64,000 bases of DNA. Origin: Catonella morbi ATCC 51271 (GTDB lineage: Bacteria > Bacillota > Clostridia > Lachnospirales > Lachnospiraceae). Shown piece after piece: positions 9,999 through 18,572 of this stretch. The notes below the pieces were generated by a model, which worked only from the letters and a program-made list of their open reading frames with translations, did not search any database and was not told the origin of the DNA. Position 1 is the stretch's first letter. Each line of letters starts with the position of its first letter. Made by a program: the position numbers and the translations under genes. Location of the stretch: NCBI RefSeq assembly GCF_000160035.2, contig NZ_KI535370.1, forward strand, positions 124,001-188,000, in the 5' to 3' direction.

Positions 9999-10796
9999 TT
10001 AAGCCTTTACGGCTCTTTTTTCCTTGTCTATTTCTCTAAACTTCTTGTATCTATTCTTTACAAGGCTGTCTGCCTTTTGTTTTCTAAGTTCTGTCAGCTC
10101 TTTATAAATCATTTCATCCATATTTATAATAAGCTTGGCACCTTCTTTAACTATTCCATCTATGATGCCATAGTCAAGAAGCTCACCTGCTGTCAGTTTC
10201 ATAAGTTTTGCAGCCTCATCCGCCCTCTTGCTGTCCTTCCAAAGGATGGAAGCAAAGCCTTCAGGGGAAAGTATGGAGTACACTGCATTTTCAAGCATGA
10301 ACACCTTGTCTGCTACAGCAATTCCCAAAGCTCCTCCACTGCTGCCCTCCCCTGTAATGACTGATATTATGGGAACCTTCAGTCCACTCATAAGTGCAAG
10401 ATTTTCTGCTATTGCATTTGCCTGTCCATTAGCCTCTGCCATAAGTCCCGGATAAGCTCCCGGAGTATCTACAATGGTAATTATAGGCCTGCCGAATTTT
10501 TCAGCCTGCTTCATAAGCCTGGCAGCCTTTCTATAGCCTTCGGGAGAGGCCATACCAAAATTGCAGGCTATGTTTTCTTCTGTTGTACTGCCCTTCTTAT
10601 GTCCTATAACAGTTACAGGAATATCATGAAATAGTGCTATTCCTCCAAGTATAGCACTATCCTCACCCGATATCCCATCTCCTTTAAGTTCTATAAAATC
10701 ATCAAACAGAAATTCTATATAGTCATTTATTTTTAACCTGTCCTTATCCCTGGCTAGCATTACCCTCTCATAAGGACTCTTAATCTTTTCTTTCAT
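9999..10796 (-). CDS. accA: Acetyl-CoA carboxylase carboxyltransferase alpha
   Basis: A 265-residue carboxyltransferase subunit that with AccD transfers the carboxyl group from biotin to acetyl-CoA. Typical stretches include [22 protein letters not shown] and [15 protein letters not shown] (oxyanion glycines). It is shorter than the E. coli protein, as in many Firmicutes. It follows accD by 22 bases. Confidence 0.94.
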   Translation of the reverse strand: MKEKIKSPYERVMLARDKDRLKINDYIEFLFDDFIELKGDGISGEDSAILGGIALFHDIPVTVIGHKKGSTTEENIACNFGMASPEGYRKAARLMKQAEKFGRPIITIVDTPGAYPGLMAEANGQANAIAENLALMSGLKVPIISVITGEGSSGGALGIAVADKVFMLENAVYSILSPEGFASILWKDSKRADEAAKLMKLTAGELLDYGIIDGIVKEGAKLIINMDEMIYKELTELRKQKADSLVKNRYKKFREIDKEKRAVKA

Positions 10797-10818
10797 TTAT
10801 TATTTTCTCCGTAAGAGA

Positions 10819-11676
10819 TTATTTAGTATTATGAAGCCTTAAAACCTTTGAAAGCCAATCCTTCATATCCTTTCGCTCCACAACAGCATCAAGCCTGCCA
10901 TGTTCAAGCAAAAACTCCGCCCTCTGGAAGCCTTCAGGCAGCTTTTCTCCTATGGTCTGCTCTATTACTCTGGGACCGGCAAAACAGATAAGCGATTTTG
11001 GCTCTGCTATGGTTATATCTCCGAGTGAAGCAAAGCTTGCACTCACACCACCTGTAGTAGGATTGGTAAGTACAGAAATAAAAAGTCCGCCATTATTCTT
11101 GAATTTTTCAATAACTGCAGCAGTCTTTGCCATCTGCATAAGGGAAAATATTCCTTCCTGCATCCTGGCACCGCCGCTTGCACTGAAAATAACCAGAGGC
11201 AGGTTTTTCTTCTCGGCATATTCAGCCAGCCTTGCCACTTCTTCACCCACTACGGTACCCATGCTTCCAAGCAAAAATCTGCCATCAAGCACACCTACTG
11301 CAGTAGTAACTCCGCCTATTTTAATAATCTCTGTTACTATAGCATCATTCTGCCTTGTTTTCTCCCTATTTTCCTTTAGTTTTTCCTCATAATCGGGAAA
11401 ATCTATGGGATTAATGGATTTTAACGGCTGAAATCGTCTCTTTACCTGCTTTTCATCAGATAGTACAGCCATTCTCTGCATAGGGCTCAGTGGAAAATAA
11501 TGTCCGCAGACAGGACAAACGCCAAGCTCTGTTTTGAGCCTTTCTCTTGTTATCTCATTTTCACAGGATGGACAGATTATTCCTTCTCCTGTTTTATCAT
11601 TACTTTTTTCTTTTCTTGCTCTGTTAAGAGCATTTAAATCGTCTTTTCTTCTTGAAAATATCTGTGCTATTTTCAT
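10819..11676 (-). CDS. accD: Acetyl-CoA carboxylase carboxyltransferase beta
   Basis: A 285-residue beta subunit. The N-terminal zinc ribbon is seen as CPSCENEI and CPVCGHYF. The crotonase-fold core follows (FSASGGARMQEGIFSLMQMAKT, then TNPTTGGVSASFASLGDI). The ATG at 11676 is preferred over a GTG two codons earlier because AAGGA is 8 nt before it. It works with AccA, AccB and AccC, all encoded consecutively. Confidence 0.94.
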   Translation of the reverse strand: MKIAQIFSRRKDDLNALNRARKEKSNDKTGEGIICPSCENEITRERLKTELGVCPVCGHYFPLSPMQRMAVLSDEKQVKRRFQPLKSINPIDFPDYEEKLKENREKTRQNDAIVTEIIKIGGVTTAVGVLDGRFLLGSMGTVVGEEVARLAEYAEKKNLPLVIFSASGGARMQEGIFSLMQMAKTAAVIEKFKNNGGLFISVLTNPTTGGVSASFASLGDITIAEPKSLICFAGPRVIEQTIGEKLPEGFQRAEFLLEHGRLDAVVERKDMKDWLSKVLRLHNTK

Positions 11677-11711
11677 ATTCACTTTCCTTGCCTGTTACAA
11701 CCATATTAAGG

Positions 11712-13046
11712 CTATACTGTTTTTTCAATATTATCTTTATTCTTTTCATAAAAGCCGGTATTATACTGTCCCGCAATAAAGTCCGGCTGATAGGTTATCA
11801 TATACATCAATTCACTGTTTGTCTTAATTCCGTCAATGATAAGTTCCTCTAAGGCTCTCCTCATTCTCCTGATGGCTTCAAGCCTGGTATTTCCATGTAC
11901 TATGATTTTAGCAAGCATTGAATCATAATAAGGACTTACTTCATAGCCTTCAAATAAATGGCTCTCAACCCTTACTCCGTATCCTGCCGGAAAATGAAGA
12001 CAGGTTATCTTGCCTGTAGACAGAGCATTTATTCTGCACTCTATTGCACTTCCTTTCAGACTGATGTCCGACTGCTTTACAGATAATTTTCTTCCTGCCG
12101 CTATATTTATCTGCTCTTTTATGATGTCAATACCTGTAACCATCTCTGTTACAGGATGTTCCACCTGCACTCTGGTATTCATTTCTATGAAATAAAAATT
12201 TCCTTTGTCATCGGCTATAAATTCAACCGTACCTACACTGTTATAACCTGCCGCCTTGGCAGCCCTTACAGCCACATCTCCCATCTTCTCACGAAGTTTC
12301 GGTTTTAAAAACCAGGATGGCGATTCTTCAAGCATTTTCTGGTTATTCTTCTGTATGGAACATTCTCTTTCACCAAGATGAACTACATGGCCTTTTTTAT
12401 CAGCCATAATCTGAATTTCAATATGGTGAGGATTTAATACCAGCTTTTCAAGGTAGATACTGTCATTGCCAAAAGCAGCCTTAGCCTCGGCCTTTGCAGC
12501 TGCATAGGCACTTACAAGTTCTTCCTTAGAAAATGCCCTTCTCATACCCTTGCCTCCGCCGCCGGCACTTGCCTTTATAAGTACGGGATAGCCTATGTCT
12601 TCCGCTATTCTTACAGCTTCTTCCTCGCTGTGAATAAGTTCCTTAGAGCCGGGTACAACAGGTACTTTTTCAGCCATCATAAGACTTCTTGCCGCCTGCT
12701 TATCTCCCATCTTTTCTATGATTTCCGCTGAAGGTCCTATGAAGATAATGCCGTTTTTTTCACATTTTCTGGCAAAGTCAGCATTTTCGGACAAAAATCC
12801 ATAGCCCGGATGAATAGCATCACATTCGGTCTTAAGTGCAGTTTCTATAAGGATATCTCCGTTTAAATAGCTTTCTTTAGCCCCTGCAGGTCCAATGCAC
12901 ACAGCCTTGCCGGCCAACATAACCGGCAGAGACTCTTTATCAGCTTCAGAATAAACCACAACACTTTCTATATTCAGTTCTCTGAGACATCTTATTATAC
13001 GGACTGCTATTTCACCTCTGTTTGCAATCAGCACTCGTTTAAACAT
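11712..13046 (-). CDS. accC: Biotin carboxylase AccC
   Basis: ATP-grasp biotin carboxylase of 444 residues, standard length. N-terminal [18 protein letters not shown], the glycine-rich ATP loop [12 protein letters not shown], the GERECSIQ segment and [13 protein letters not shown] are all present. It carboxylates biotin on AccB. The start overlaps the end of accB by 8 bases. Confidence 0.96.
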   Translation of the reverse strand: MFKRVLIANRGEIAVRIIRCLRELNIESVVVYSEADKESLPVMLAGKAVCIGPAGAKESYLNGDILIETALKTECDAIHPGYGFLSENADFARKCEKNGIIFIGPSAEIIEKMGDKQAARSLMMAEKVPVVPGSKELIHSEEEAVRIAEDIGYPVLIKASAGGGGKGMRRAFSKEELVSAYAAAKAEAKAAFGNDSIYLEKLVLNPHHIEIQIMADKKGHVVHLGERECSIQKNNQKMLEESPSWFLKPKLREKMGDVAVRAAKAAGYNSVGTVEFIADDKGNFYFIEMNTRVQVEHPVTEMVTGIDIIKEQINIAAGRKLSVKQSDISLKGSAIECRINALSTGKITCLHFPAGYGVRVESHLFEGYEVSPYYDSMLAKIIVHGNTRLEAIRRMRRALEELIIDGIKTNSELMYMITYQPDFIAGQYNTGFYEKNKDNIEKTV

Positions 13047-13494
13047 CTGTTTCCTCCAACAAAAACAGCACCTGATTATATTCTATCATTTTGCCATCTT
13101 CTGCCCTGATTTCAACTATTTTTCCGGAAAACGGTGCAGCCAGCTCATTCATAATCTTCATAGCTTCTATGATTCCTAGTATGTCACCCTTTTTCACCAC
13201 ATCTCCCACTGCCACATACGGCTTTGCTTCAGGTGAAGCTGAACGGTAAAATGTGCCCACAAAAGGAGCTTTTATCTCTTTATAGTCAGAATTTGCTTCA
13301 TTTGACTCATTTTCTTCTGTGAAGTCATTTCTTGTTATTACCTGCTGTTTTGTTTTACCGGACTTATCCTCTGTGCTGATAACTTCCATAGCCTTCTTAA
13401 GTTCAAGATTATCTCCGCCAAGACTAAGCTTCAGCTCGCTTAACGAGGATTTTTCAAACCTGTCCCAGACCTCATAAATATCTTTAATATCCAT
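13039..13494 (-). CDS. accB: Biotin carboxyl carrier protein AccB
   Basis: A 151-residue carrier with a C-terminal biotinyl domain: the biotin-accepting Lys is in EAMKIMNE, and the domain begins near [16 protein letters not shown]. The N-terminal ~70 residues are charged and linker-like. It lies 18 bases after acpP and overlaps accC. Confidence 0.94.
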   Translation of the reverse strand: MDIKDIYEVWDRFEKSSLSELKLSLGGDNLELKKAMEVISTEDKSGKTKQQVITRNDFTEENESNEANSDYKEIKAPFVGTFYRSASPEAKPYVAVGDVVKKGDILGIIEAMKIMNELAAPFSGKIVEIRAEDGKMIEYNQVLFLLEETDV

Positions 13495-13512
13495 AGATTG
13501 TTTCCTTTAAGT

Positions 13513-13746
13513 TTAATCTTCTTTTGCATTATCTATAAAGTTTACAATATCCTCTACAGTCTTAAATGAAGCAAGCTTATCCTCGTCTATGGTTATGCCG
13601 AACTCTTCCTCAAGTGCCATACCAAGCTCAACCGCATCAAGTGAGTCAAGTCCGAGATCGCTTTCAAGGCTTGCACTTAATTTAATCTTGTCTTCATCAA
13701 TGTTTGCTGCGTTTACAATTACTTCTTTTACTTTTTCAAAATTCAT
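13513..13746 (-). CDS. acpP: Acyl carrier protein
   Basis: A 77-residue acidic carrier with the phosphopantetheine Ser near residue 35 in LGLDSLDAVE. It is the first gene of the fatty-acid operon, directly behind a consensus promoter, so the carrier is at the transcript's 5' end. Confidence 0.96.
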   Translation of the reverse strand: MNFEKVKEVIVNAANIDEDKIKLSASLESDLGLDSLDAVELGMALEEEFGITIDEDKLASFKTVEDIVNFIDNAKED

Positions 13747-13783
13747 TTTTCTTTACCTCGTTTAATTTAGTTAAATTTATTTA

Positions 13784-13795
13784 GATAAATTTATC
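13784..13795. promoter_or_regulatory. Possible operator at the fatty-acid operon start
   Basis: A perfect 12-bp palindrome, GATAAATTTATC, just downstream of the -10 box of the acpP promoter, close to the expected transcription start. Its position suits a repressor such as the MarR protein encoded at the operon's end. The sequence is AT-rich, so chance palindromes are possible. Confidence 0.3.
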
Positions 13796-13801
13796 AAGCT
13801 T

Positions 13802-13830
13802 TTTATAACATTCTTTTTGATGAATGTCAA
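13802..13830 (-). promoter_or_regulatory. Main promoter of the fatty-acid operon
   Basis: On the minus strand TTGACA, 17 bp, TATAAA: near-perfect sigma-A promoter about 60 bases upstream of the acpP start codon. Confidence 0.75.
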
Positions 13831-13849
13831 GAAAATTTTTTTGAATAAA

Positions 13850-13885
13850 ATATGAAAAAAACAGCAGACTGTTTCAATCTGCCGT
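13850..13885 (-). terminator. Intrinsic terminator upstream of acpP
   Basis: On the minus strand an 8-bp stem (ACGGCAGA with TCTGCTGT, one G-U pair) and a 9-nt loop are followed by seven T. It lies about 20 bases before the -35 box of acpP and would stop transcripts arriving from the DUF1877 gene. The rest of the 343-base gap 13747-14089 holds the acpP promoter and a weak 73-codon ORF that I do not accept. Confidence 0.7.
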
Positions 13886-14089
13886 TTACATTTATTTTGA
13901 TTGTTACAAAAAGGCTTATTCAATATATCCTTAAATTCACACATTTTTTCTGAAATATACTTACAAGCCTGTTCAAATATATTAAAATTATCCATCATCC
14001 TTTTTTAAACTAACCTCCACCTCTATATGTATTTACAACACAAGTAAACTTTTGCATACATTTCCGACATTCAAATTGATATATTATTT

Positions 14090-14596
14090 CTAATAAATCG
14101 TAACCAGTACATTTCCATTTGCTTCCAAAATCTGTTTGTAAAAATCTATCATATCATGAAAATAGTCACGGATTTCTTCCTTAATATCTTCCTCTTCATC
14201 ATCATAATCCCAGATATTAGGATAAAGTTCAGCTTTTTTGCAGGCTTCCATACTGAAGCTTTCTAAAGCTGCGTCTATATCAAAATTCTCTAATGCAGAA
14301 ATAATATCTGCAACCCTGTCTTTTTCTATGTAGGCAATAAATTCAGATACTTCTTCAAGCGAAGTCACACCTACAACCGCCTCGCTTAAAGGGTTGCCTT
14401 CTATAGGCTCTGAACTATCTACACCGGTTAGCACAAAATGAAGCACATCCCACATCTTGTCTATATCAAGCAAAATCTCTGCTTTTTCATTCCAGTCCTC
14501 AACCTCTTCAAATATTTTGTCTTCTTCTCCGTTAAAGTTTTTCATTTCCTTTAAGTTTTCATTACTTAAATATTGATAATTTGCTATCATTCCCAT
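14090..14596 (-). CDS. DUF1877 (YfbM-like) protein
   Basis: Soluble acidic protein of 168 residues. The opening MGMIANYQYLSNENL and the central DIDKMWDVLHFVLTG followed by NPLSEAVVG match the family of small YfbM-like proteins, whose function is unknown. It begins with an ATG behind a GGAGG-type site. It is in a block of accessory single genes between the fatty-acid operon and nrdAB. The C-terminal half is rich in Asp and Glu (DYDDEEEDIKEEI). Confidence 0.7.
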   Translation of the reverse strand: MGMIANYQYLSNENLKEMKNFNGEEDKIFEEVEDWNEKAEILLDIDKMWDVLHFVLTGVDSSEPIEGNPLSEAVVGVTSLEEVSEFIAYIEKDRVADIISALENFDIDAALESFSMEACKKAELYPNIWDYDDEEEDIKEEIRDYFHDMIDFYKQILEANGNVLVTIY

Positions 14597-14633
14597 TTTG
14601 TTTTTCCTCCATCAAAACTATGGTTAAAAAATT

Positions 14634-16166
14634 TTATTTTACAATCCACTTTCCTGCCTTTGAACTTCCCAGATATTCTATCTTACCGCTTTTATTCAAT
14701 TCAGAAACATCTCTTTTAACAGTTGCTTCCGAAACTCCCAACATTCTTGATAATTCCGCTCTGGTAATATGTGGATTATCCAAAATAATTTCAATTATTT
14801 TTTCAATTCTATGCTTTCTTATCATTTTTTGGGGCTCATTTAATCCTTTTTGGGGCTCATTCAGTCCGTTTTGGGGCTCATTTAGACCTTTTTGGGGCTC
14901 ATTCAGTCCATTTTGGGGCTCATTCAGTCCATTTTGGGGCTCATTTAGACCTTTTTGGGGCTCATTCACTAAATCAAAATCGAGGGAATACGAATCATCC
15001 AAAGGTACGGTAATCTGAAATATATCTCCTTCCTTAAATTCCGGATACTGCCCTGAATAATATTCACTATACTTAAACAGCTTTCTTATTCCGGAGCCAA
15101 GTGTGTCCGCATAACCAATGTTTCTAAAAAATGAAGCAATGATCGGATTCTTTGGATTAGGTTCCATATTATCCGGTGTAATAAAACCGTTTTTTACTGC
15201 ACGACTGGCATTCTCTACATACATTCGATTTTCTTCAATTACAAACTTAGCTATATATGAGCTGGTAAATTCACGATGCATCAGCGTATTACTAATCATC
15301 TCTCTGGCAATTATGTTTCTAAGACTGATACGGCTAACACCTTCCAGAAAAAATTTATCAAGCAAGTGCTTTCTGGCAAACTCCATTAATATATCATAAC
15401 TCTCAATCAAATTAGTTCTAACCGTCTCTCTGTCATCGTATCTATCTACATTAACTTTACGAAGCAGGGCATCTGTCATATACGCCGGACAAACATTCAT
15501 AATAACTTCATCTTTACCCAAAAGCATAATAGCCGCAAGATTATATCCCTTCTGCCCTGTCGCTAAATCAACACCATAAAGCCCTGCACTTACAAGCAAC
15601 TCCTGATCTGACATTTCTTCCCATGGATGTTTTCCTCCTGCATTATTTACTGCCATCCTACGAACTTTAGGAAATAAATCTAAACGGAAATCATCTATTG
15701 TTGCATAAGGATAAATTTTACGCTCAGTAAATATCTCCTGCTTGCGTATATACATCTGAGCAATCTGTGAAGTAGAAGTTACCTTTACATCTGCATCATC
15801 TACACGATCATAAATGACTTTTTTATAGCTATGCACCTCGGCACTTGGCGGAATATGAACATGAATAATGGTTTTTCCTTCTGCATTTTTCATAATTTCA
15901 GGTGAAAGGTAAATTGTAGGTGAAAAAAGCAATGGATTACTAACCACACTTATAAAATTTTTGACCATATCTGATGCAGACTTTTCCGGTATTCCCTTAA
16001 CTTTACCATTATCTAAAACACCCAAAAATAAATCTCCACCAAATCTGTTTAAAAATGAGCAGACAGACTCATAGGTATCATTTTCAATACCATTTCCACA
16101 ACGCTTAAATTCAACAGCTACAGTTTCTCCAATTTCAAGAATTGACTCCAATGTATTTATGTCCAT
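14634..16166 (-). CDS. AlbA/Schlafen-type ATP-binding protein with HTH
   Basis: About 510 residues. Start at the ATG at 16166, with AAGGA about 9 nt upstream, in preference to one six codons earlier. Residues ~10-140 resemble the AlbA_2/Schlafen domain (VAVEFKRCGNGIEN, then GGDLFLGVLDNGKVKGI). The middle resembles the ATPase-like C-terminal part of such regulators (NTLMHREFTSSYIAKFVIEENRMYVENA, GSGIRKLFKYS). The last ~60 residues are a DeoR-like winged helix (ITRAELSRMLGVSEATVKRDVSELNKSG). A Pro/Gln/Asn-rich linker of seven 7-residue repeats (NEPQKGL/NEPQNGL) separates them. Probably a transcriptional regulator; the target is unknown. Confidence 0.75.
   Translation of the reverse strand: MDINTLESILEIGETVAVEFKRCGNGIENDTYESVCSFLNRFGGDLFLGVLDNGKVKGIPEKSASDMVKNFISVVSNPLLFSPTIYLSPEIMKNAEGKTIIHVHIPPSAEVHSYKKVIYDRVDDADVKVTSTSQIAQMYIRKQEIFTERKIYPYATIDDFRLDLFPKVRRMAVNNAGGKHPWEEMSDQELLVSAGLYGVDLATGQKGYNLAAIMLLGKDEVIMNVCPAYMTDALLRKVNVDRYDDRETVRTNLIESYDILMEFARKHLLDKFFLEGVSRISLRNIIAREMISNTLMHREFTSSYIAKFVIEENRMYVENASRAVKNGFITPDNMEPNPKNPIIASFFRNIGYADTLGSGIRKLFKYSEYYSGQYPEFKEGDIFQITVPLDDSYSLDFDLVNEPQKGLNEPQNGLNEPQNGLNEPQKGLNEPQNGLNEPQKGLNEPQKMIRKHRIEKIIEIILDNPHITRAELSRMLGVSEATVKRDVSELNKSGKIEYLGSSKAGKWIVK
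14828..14971. repeat. Seven-copy 21-bp tandem repeat (coding VNTR)
   Basis: The core GGGGCTCATT recurs exactly every 21 bases at 14831, 14852, 14873, 14894, 14915, 14936 and 14957. The unit length keeps the reading frame and encodes seven copies of a 7-residue linker in the AlbA/HTH protein. Two unit variants alternate irregularly, as expected for slippage or unequal exchange. Confidence 0.95.
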
Positions 16167-16277
16167 AACATTATCCTTTTTCATTACCCAGGCTTTTCAT
16201 ATTCCTTGTTTTTACATCATTATTCTACTATCTTCATAAATTTAAGTCAAATTTTTCAAACCCTTTTGCTTCTTTAC

Positions 16278-17087
16278 TTAAAGCCTATAAGTTGCATAAA
16301 TACTGTTCTGTCCTTCTGCCTTTTTAAAACCGGCAGAAATATAGATTTCTATATCCTCTAAAGCATCTACATCAACCAATACCATCATTTGATGTGGTCG
16401 GTTTAATTCTATTGCTTTCACAAGAAGTGCAAGTTCATAGCCTTGATATCTGTACTCAGGTTTCATAAAGATGTCATATGGCTCATTTTTTTCAAAACTA
16501 TATGTAACATCCAGATAGCCTTGTACCTTCCCGTCTTTTATTACAAGCAGCACTCTGAAACGGTCTTTTGCCAAAAGAACTCTTTCTGCAGTCCAATATG
16601 TTTCTGTTCTATGAAGCCCACAGTACTTCTCTTTCCACTTTTCGGCATATAATTCTATCTCGCTTGTATCTACATTTGGCACCATACCGATATGAACCAT
16701 CTTTTGCTGTTCCTTATCAAAAACAACCCCTTTATCTTTTAAGGGCTGATATAATGCAGAATTTTTCGGATTAATAACAAAATCTGCCTTATAACCTCTA
16801 TACTTACTTTCCATATACGAAAGCATTTCTCTAAACGCTTCTTTACTTTTTGTAAATCCGATAAGCATCTCAATATAGTTTTCATCCGGAATAATAAGCC
16901 ATACAAAAATTCCTTTTATAACTCCGTTTTCAAGTACTGCAAATGAATATTCATCTTTTCTCTTTAATGCACCATATAAATTATCCTTATCATACACAAA
17001 ATGCGGTTCATAATACAACGGATTATTTGCCAGTTCTAAAATAAAATCTGAATATTTTTCAAAGGATTGGATTTCTAAAATTTCCAT
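16278..17087 (-). CDS. GNAT-like acetyltransferase
   Basis: A 269-residue soluble protein resembling a tandem GNAT. The C-terminal half has VLLVIKDGKVQGYLDVTYSF and PEYRYQGYELALLVKAIELN, a variant of the acetyl-CoA-binding motif A, and ends with ISAGFKKAEGQNSIYATYRL. The N-terminal half (FAVLENGVIKGIFVWL) looks like a degenerate second GNAT unit. The substrate is unknown. It is a stand-alone minus-strand gene. Confidence 0.6.
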   Translation of the reverse strand: MEILEIQSFEKYSDFILELANNPLYYEPHFVYDKDNLYGALKRKDEYSFAVLENGVIKGIFVWLIIPDENYIEMLIGFTKSKEAFREMLSYMESKYRGYKADFVINPKNSALYQPLKDKGVVFDKEQQKMVHIGMVPNVDTSEIELYAEKWKEKYCGLHRTETYWTAERVLLAKDRFRVLLVIKDGKVQGYLDVTYSFEKNEPYDIFMKPEYRYQGYELALLVKAIELNRPHQMMVLVDVDALEDIEIYISAGFKKAEGQNSIYATYRL

Positions 17088-17136
17088 TGATACCTCGTAA
17101 ATTTCATATTAACTCAAATTGGGTGTTATTTTTCAG

Positions 17137-17538
17137 TTATAACGCCAATTCTTTCACTATTTTTTCAAACTCATAAAACAAATCAATATATTTTCCTACA
17201 ATCATCTCACAATGGGCTTTTACAACCGCACCATCATAGTCGTGAGTCAGTTCATTCCTAACTTTTAGCATTTCCATCCAGCCATCATCACCAATAAGGT
17301 TTGCCTTAAACGCTTCCCTAAGCACATCTCTCGGAGAACCAGTTACAAACCCGATAATCGCATAATGCTGAATCAGTATATCCTTCATGACCTTCCAGGA
17401 TAAATCAAAAGTAATAGCAAATTTTGCTCCGGTTCCACTTATTACAAATGAATCTGAAAAGTCTCTTTCTCTTGCCTCAGTCAAGGCTTTTAACGAATTA
17501 CAAAACGATTCAAATCTTCTCTTAAACTTCTCGTCCAT
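17137..17538 (-). CDS. HEPN-type nucleotidyltransferase partner (HI0074 family)
   Basis: A helical protein of 133 residues with RNELTHDYD, which fits the RxxxxH pattern of HEPN RNases, near residue 90. It also contains FDLSWKVMKDILIQ, typical of the nucleotidyltransferase substrate-binding family. Its start overlaps the end of the neighbouring minimal nucleotidyltransferase gene by 17 bases. Characterised MNT/HEPN pairs act as toxin (HEPN) and antitoxin (MNT modifies HEPN with AMP); that role is by family and gene pairing. Confidence 0.8.
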   Translation of the reverse strand: MDEKFKRRFESFCNSLKALTEARERDFSDSFVISGTGAKFAITFDLSWKVMKDILIQHYAIIGFVTGSPRDVLREAFKANLIGDDGWMEMLKVRNELTHDYDGAVVKAHCEMIVGKYIDLFYEFEKIVKELAL

Positions 17539-17791
17539 ATTGCCTTATATCCTCCAGTAACAGTTCGTTTTTACAATCATCCATATTTACTATATCTATG
17601 CTGTACAGCGTTGGTAATTCTTCTATTTTTTGTATGAGCAAGTCAATATTTTCCACTCCCGATACAGCTATATCTATATCGCTTCTCTCAAGTGCTGTTC
17701 CCTTTGCCCTTGAACCAAATAAAATCACTTTTTTTGCTCCAAACTCTCTGCATAGTTTTGCTGCTGCTTCTATAACATCTTCTACTCTCAA
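17522..17791 (-). CDS. Minimal nucleotidyltransferase (MNT, HI0073 family)
   Basis: An 89-residue protein with the polymerase-beta-like motif GSRAKGTALERSDIDIAVSG near residues 26-45, giving the GS and DxD residues, and a short C-terminus (SIDIVNMDDCKNELLLEDIRQYG). It is the upstream partner of the HEPN gene and the probable antitoxin. It lies 12 bases after the unknown gene at 17804-18361, so the three may share a transcript. Confidence 0.82.
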   Translation of the reverse strand: MRVEDVIEAAAKLCREFGAKKVILFGSRAKGTALERSDIDIAVSGVENIDLLIQKIEELPTLYSIDIVNMDDCKNELLLEDIRQYGREV

Positions 17792-17803
17792 AATATCACC
17801 CTT

Positions 17804-18361
17804 CTACTTACTCAAATTAGTCAATTCCATTAGTTCATTATCGGACAATGTAGCACTCTCATATAGTTTTTTTAGGAGATTATCATTAAATTCCATAGAA
17901 TAATAGTCTTGGGCAAATTCCTTGAATCTTTCATATGTATCAAAAGCATACCCAAGCAACCAACGCCCACCATCATTGCCATCCGGCAGATTTTGATGAA
18001 TCCTTCCATCATACCATATAAAAAATGTTGAATGATTTCTTTCATCTAATGTAAATAATTCAATTAACTCAGAATCAAGTCCCTCATATAATTGGTCAAT
18101 TATACTCTGATTCCACTCTTCTGCAGCAAACTGGTTCAAAATATTTTCGTGTGCAAATCCTTTAACCAATACAACATTCTCTGTAAAAATAACATCTAAA
18201 GAGTCACCGGCTCCATTGTCAACAATATATCTTATTTCCGTTTTAGAAACCTTTTTATGTACAAGTCTCAAATAATCTTTTGACGGATCTGTCAGCGCAC
18301 TATCTAATATAAATAATGCTTCAAGATTTCTATGCATATCATCCCAATCCATAAATTTCAT
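17804..18361 (-). CDS. Uncharacterised soluble protein
   Basis: A 185-residue acidic protein I do not recognise with confidence. It begins MKFMDWDDMHRNLEALFILD and has aromatic-rich segments (HSTFFIWYDGRIHQNL, DGGRWLLGYAFDTYERFKEF) without membrane segments or a signal peptide. The composition and size recall immunity-like proteins, but no toxin gene is adjacent. It directly precedes the MNT/HEPN pair on the same strand. Confidence 0.6.
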   Translation of the reverse strand: MKFMDWDDMHRNLEALFILDSALTDPSKDYLRLVHKKVSKTEIRYIVDNGAGDSLDVIFTENVVLVKGFAHENILNQFAAEEWNQSIIDQLYEGLDSELIELFTLDERNHSTFFIWYDGRIHQNLPDGNDGGRWLLGYAFDTYERFKEFAQDYYSMEFNDNLLKKLYESATLSDNELMELTNLSK

Positions 18362-18525
18362 AGCACTGATACGAAGCTCCTTTCAGCTTTTTGTTTTAAT
18401 TGCCACACTTATAGTTCCAAAATATTCTCCTAAAACATTGTTAATATATATTTATAATTCTATCCACTTATTAATATGCCGTCAATTCTTTCACAACAAT
18501 TATACCATAGTTTTATCTTTTTATA

Positions 18526-18562
18526 AGAAAAAACAGTAAACCTTTTTACAGATTTACTGTCC
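18526..18562 (-). terminator. Terminator after nrdB
   Basis: Minus-strand stem ACAGTAAA/TTTACTGT with a 12-nt loop followed by six T, 11 bases past the nrdB stop. The remaining bases up to 18361 show no other gene. Confidence 0.75.
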
Positions 18563-18572
18563 TTAATCTTGC

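Noticed and set aside
13777-13998. A 73-codon minus-strand ORF upstream of acpP
   Set aside because: It reads through a clear intrinsic terminator (13850-13885) and the acpP -35 and -10 region, and AAAGG abuts its ATG with no spacing.
14828-14971. CRISPR-like array
   Set aside because: The repeats are contiguous 21-bp units with no unique spacers and stay in frame in a coding region.
14581-15018. Plus-strand 145-codon ORF with repeated FWGSF units
   Set aside because: It is the antisense reading of the 21-bp repeat in the AlbA/HTH gene and has no ribosome site.
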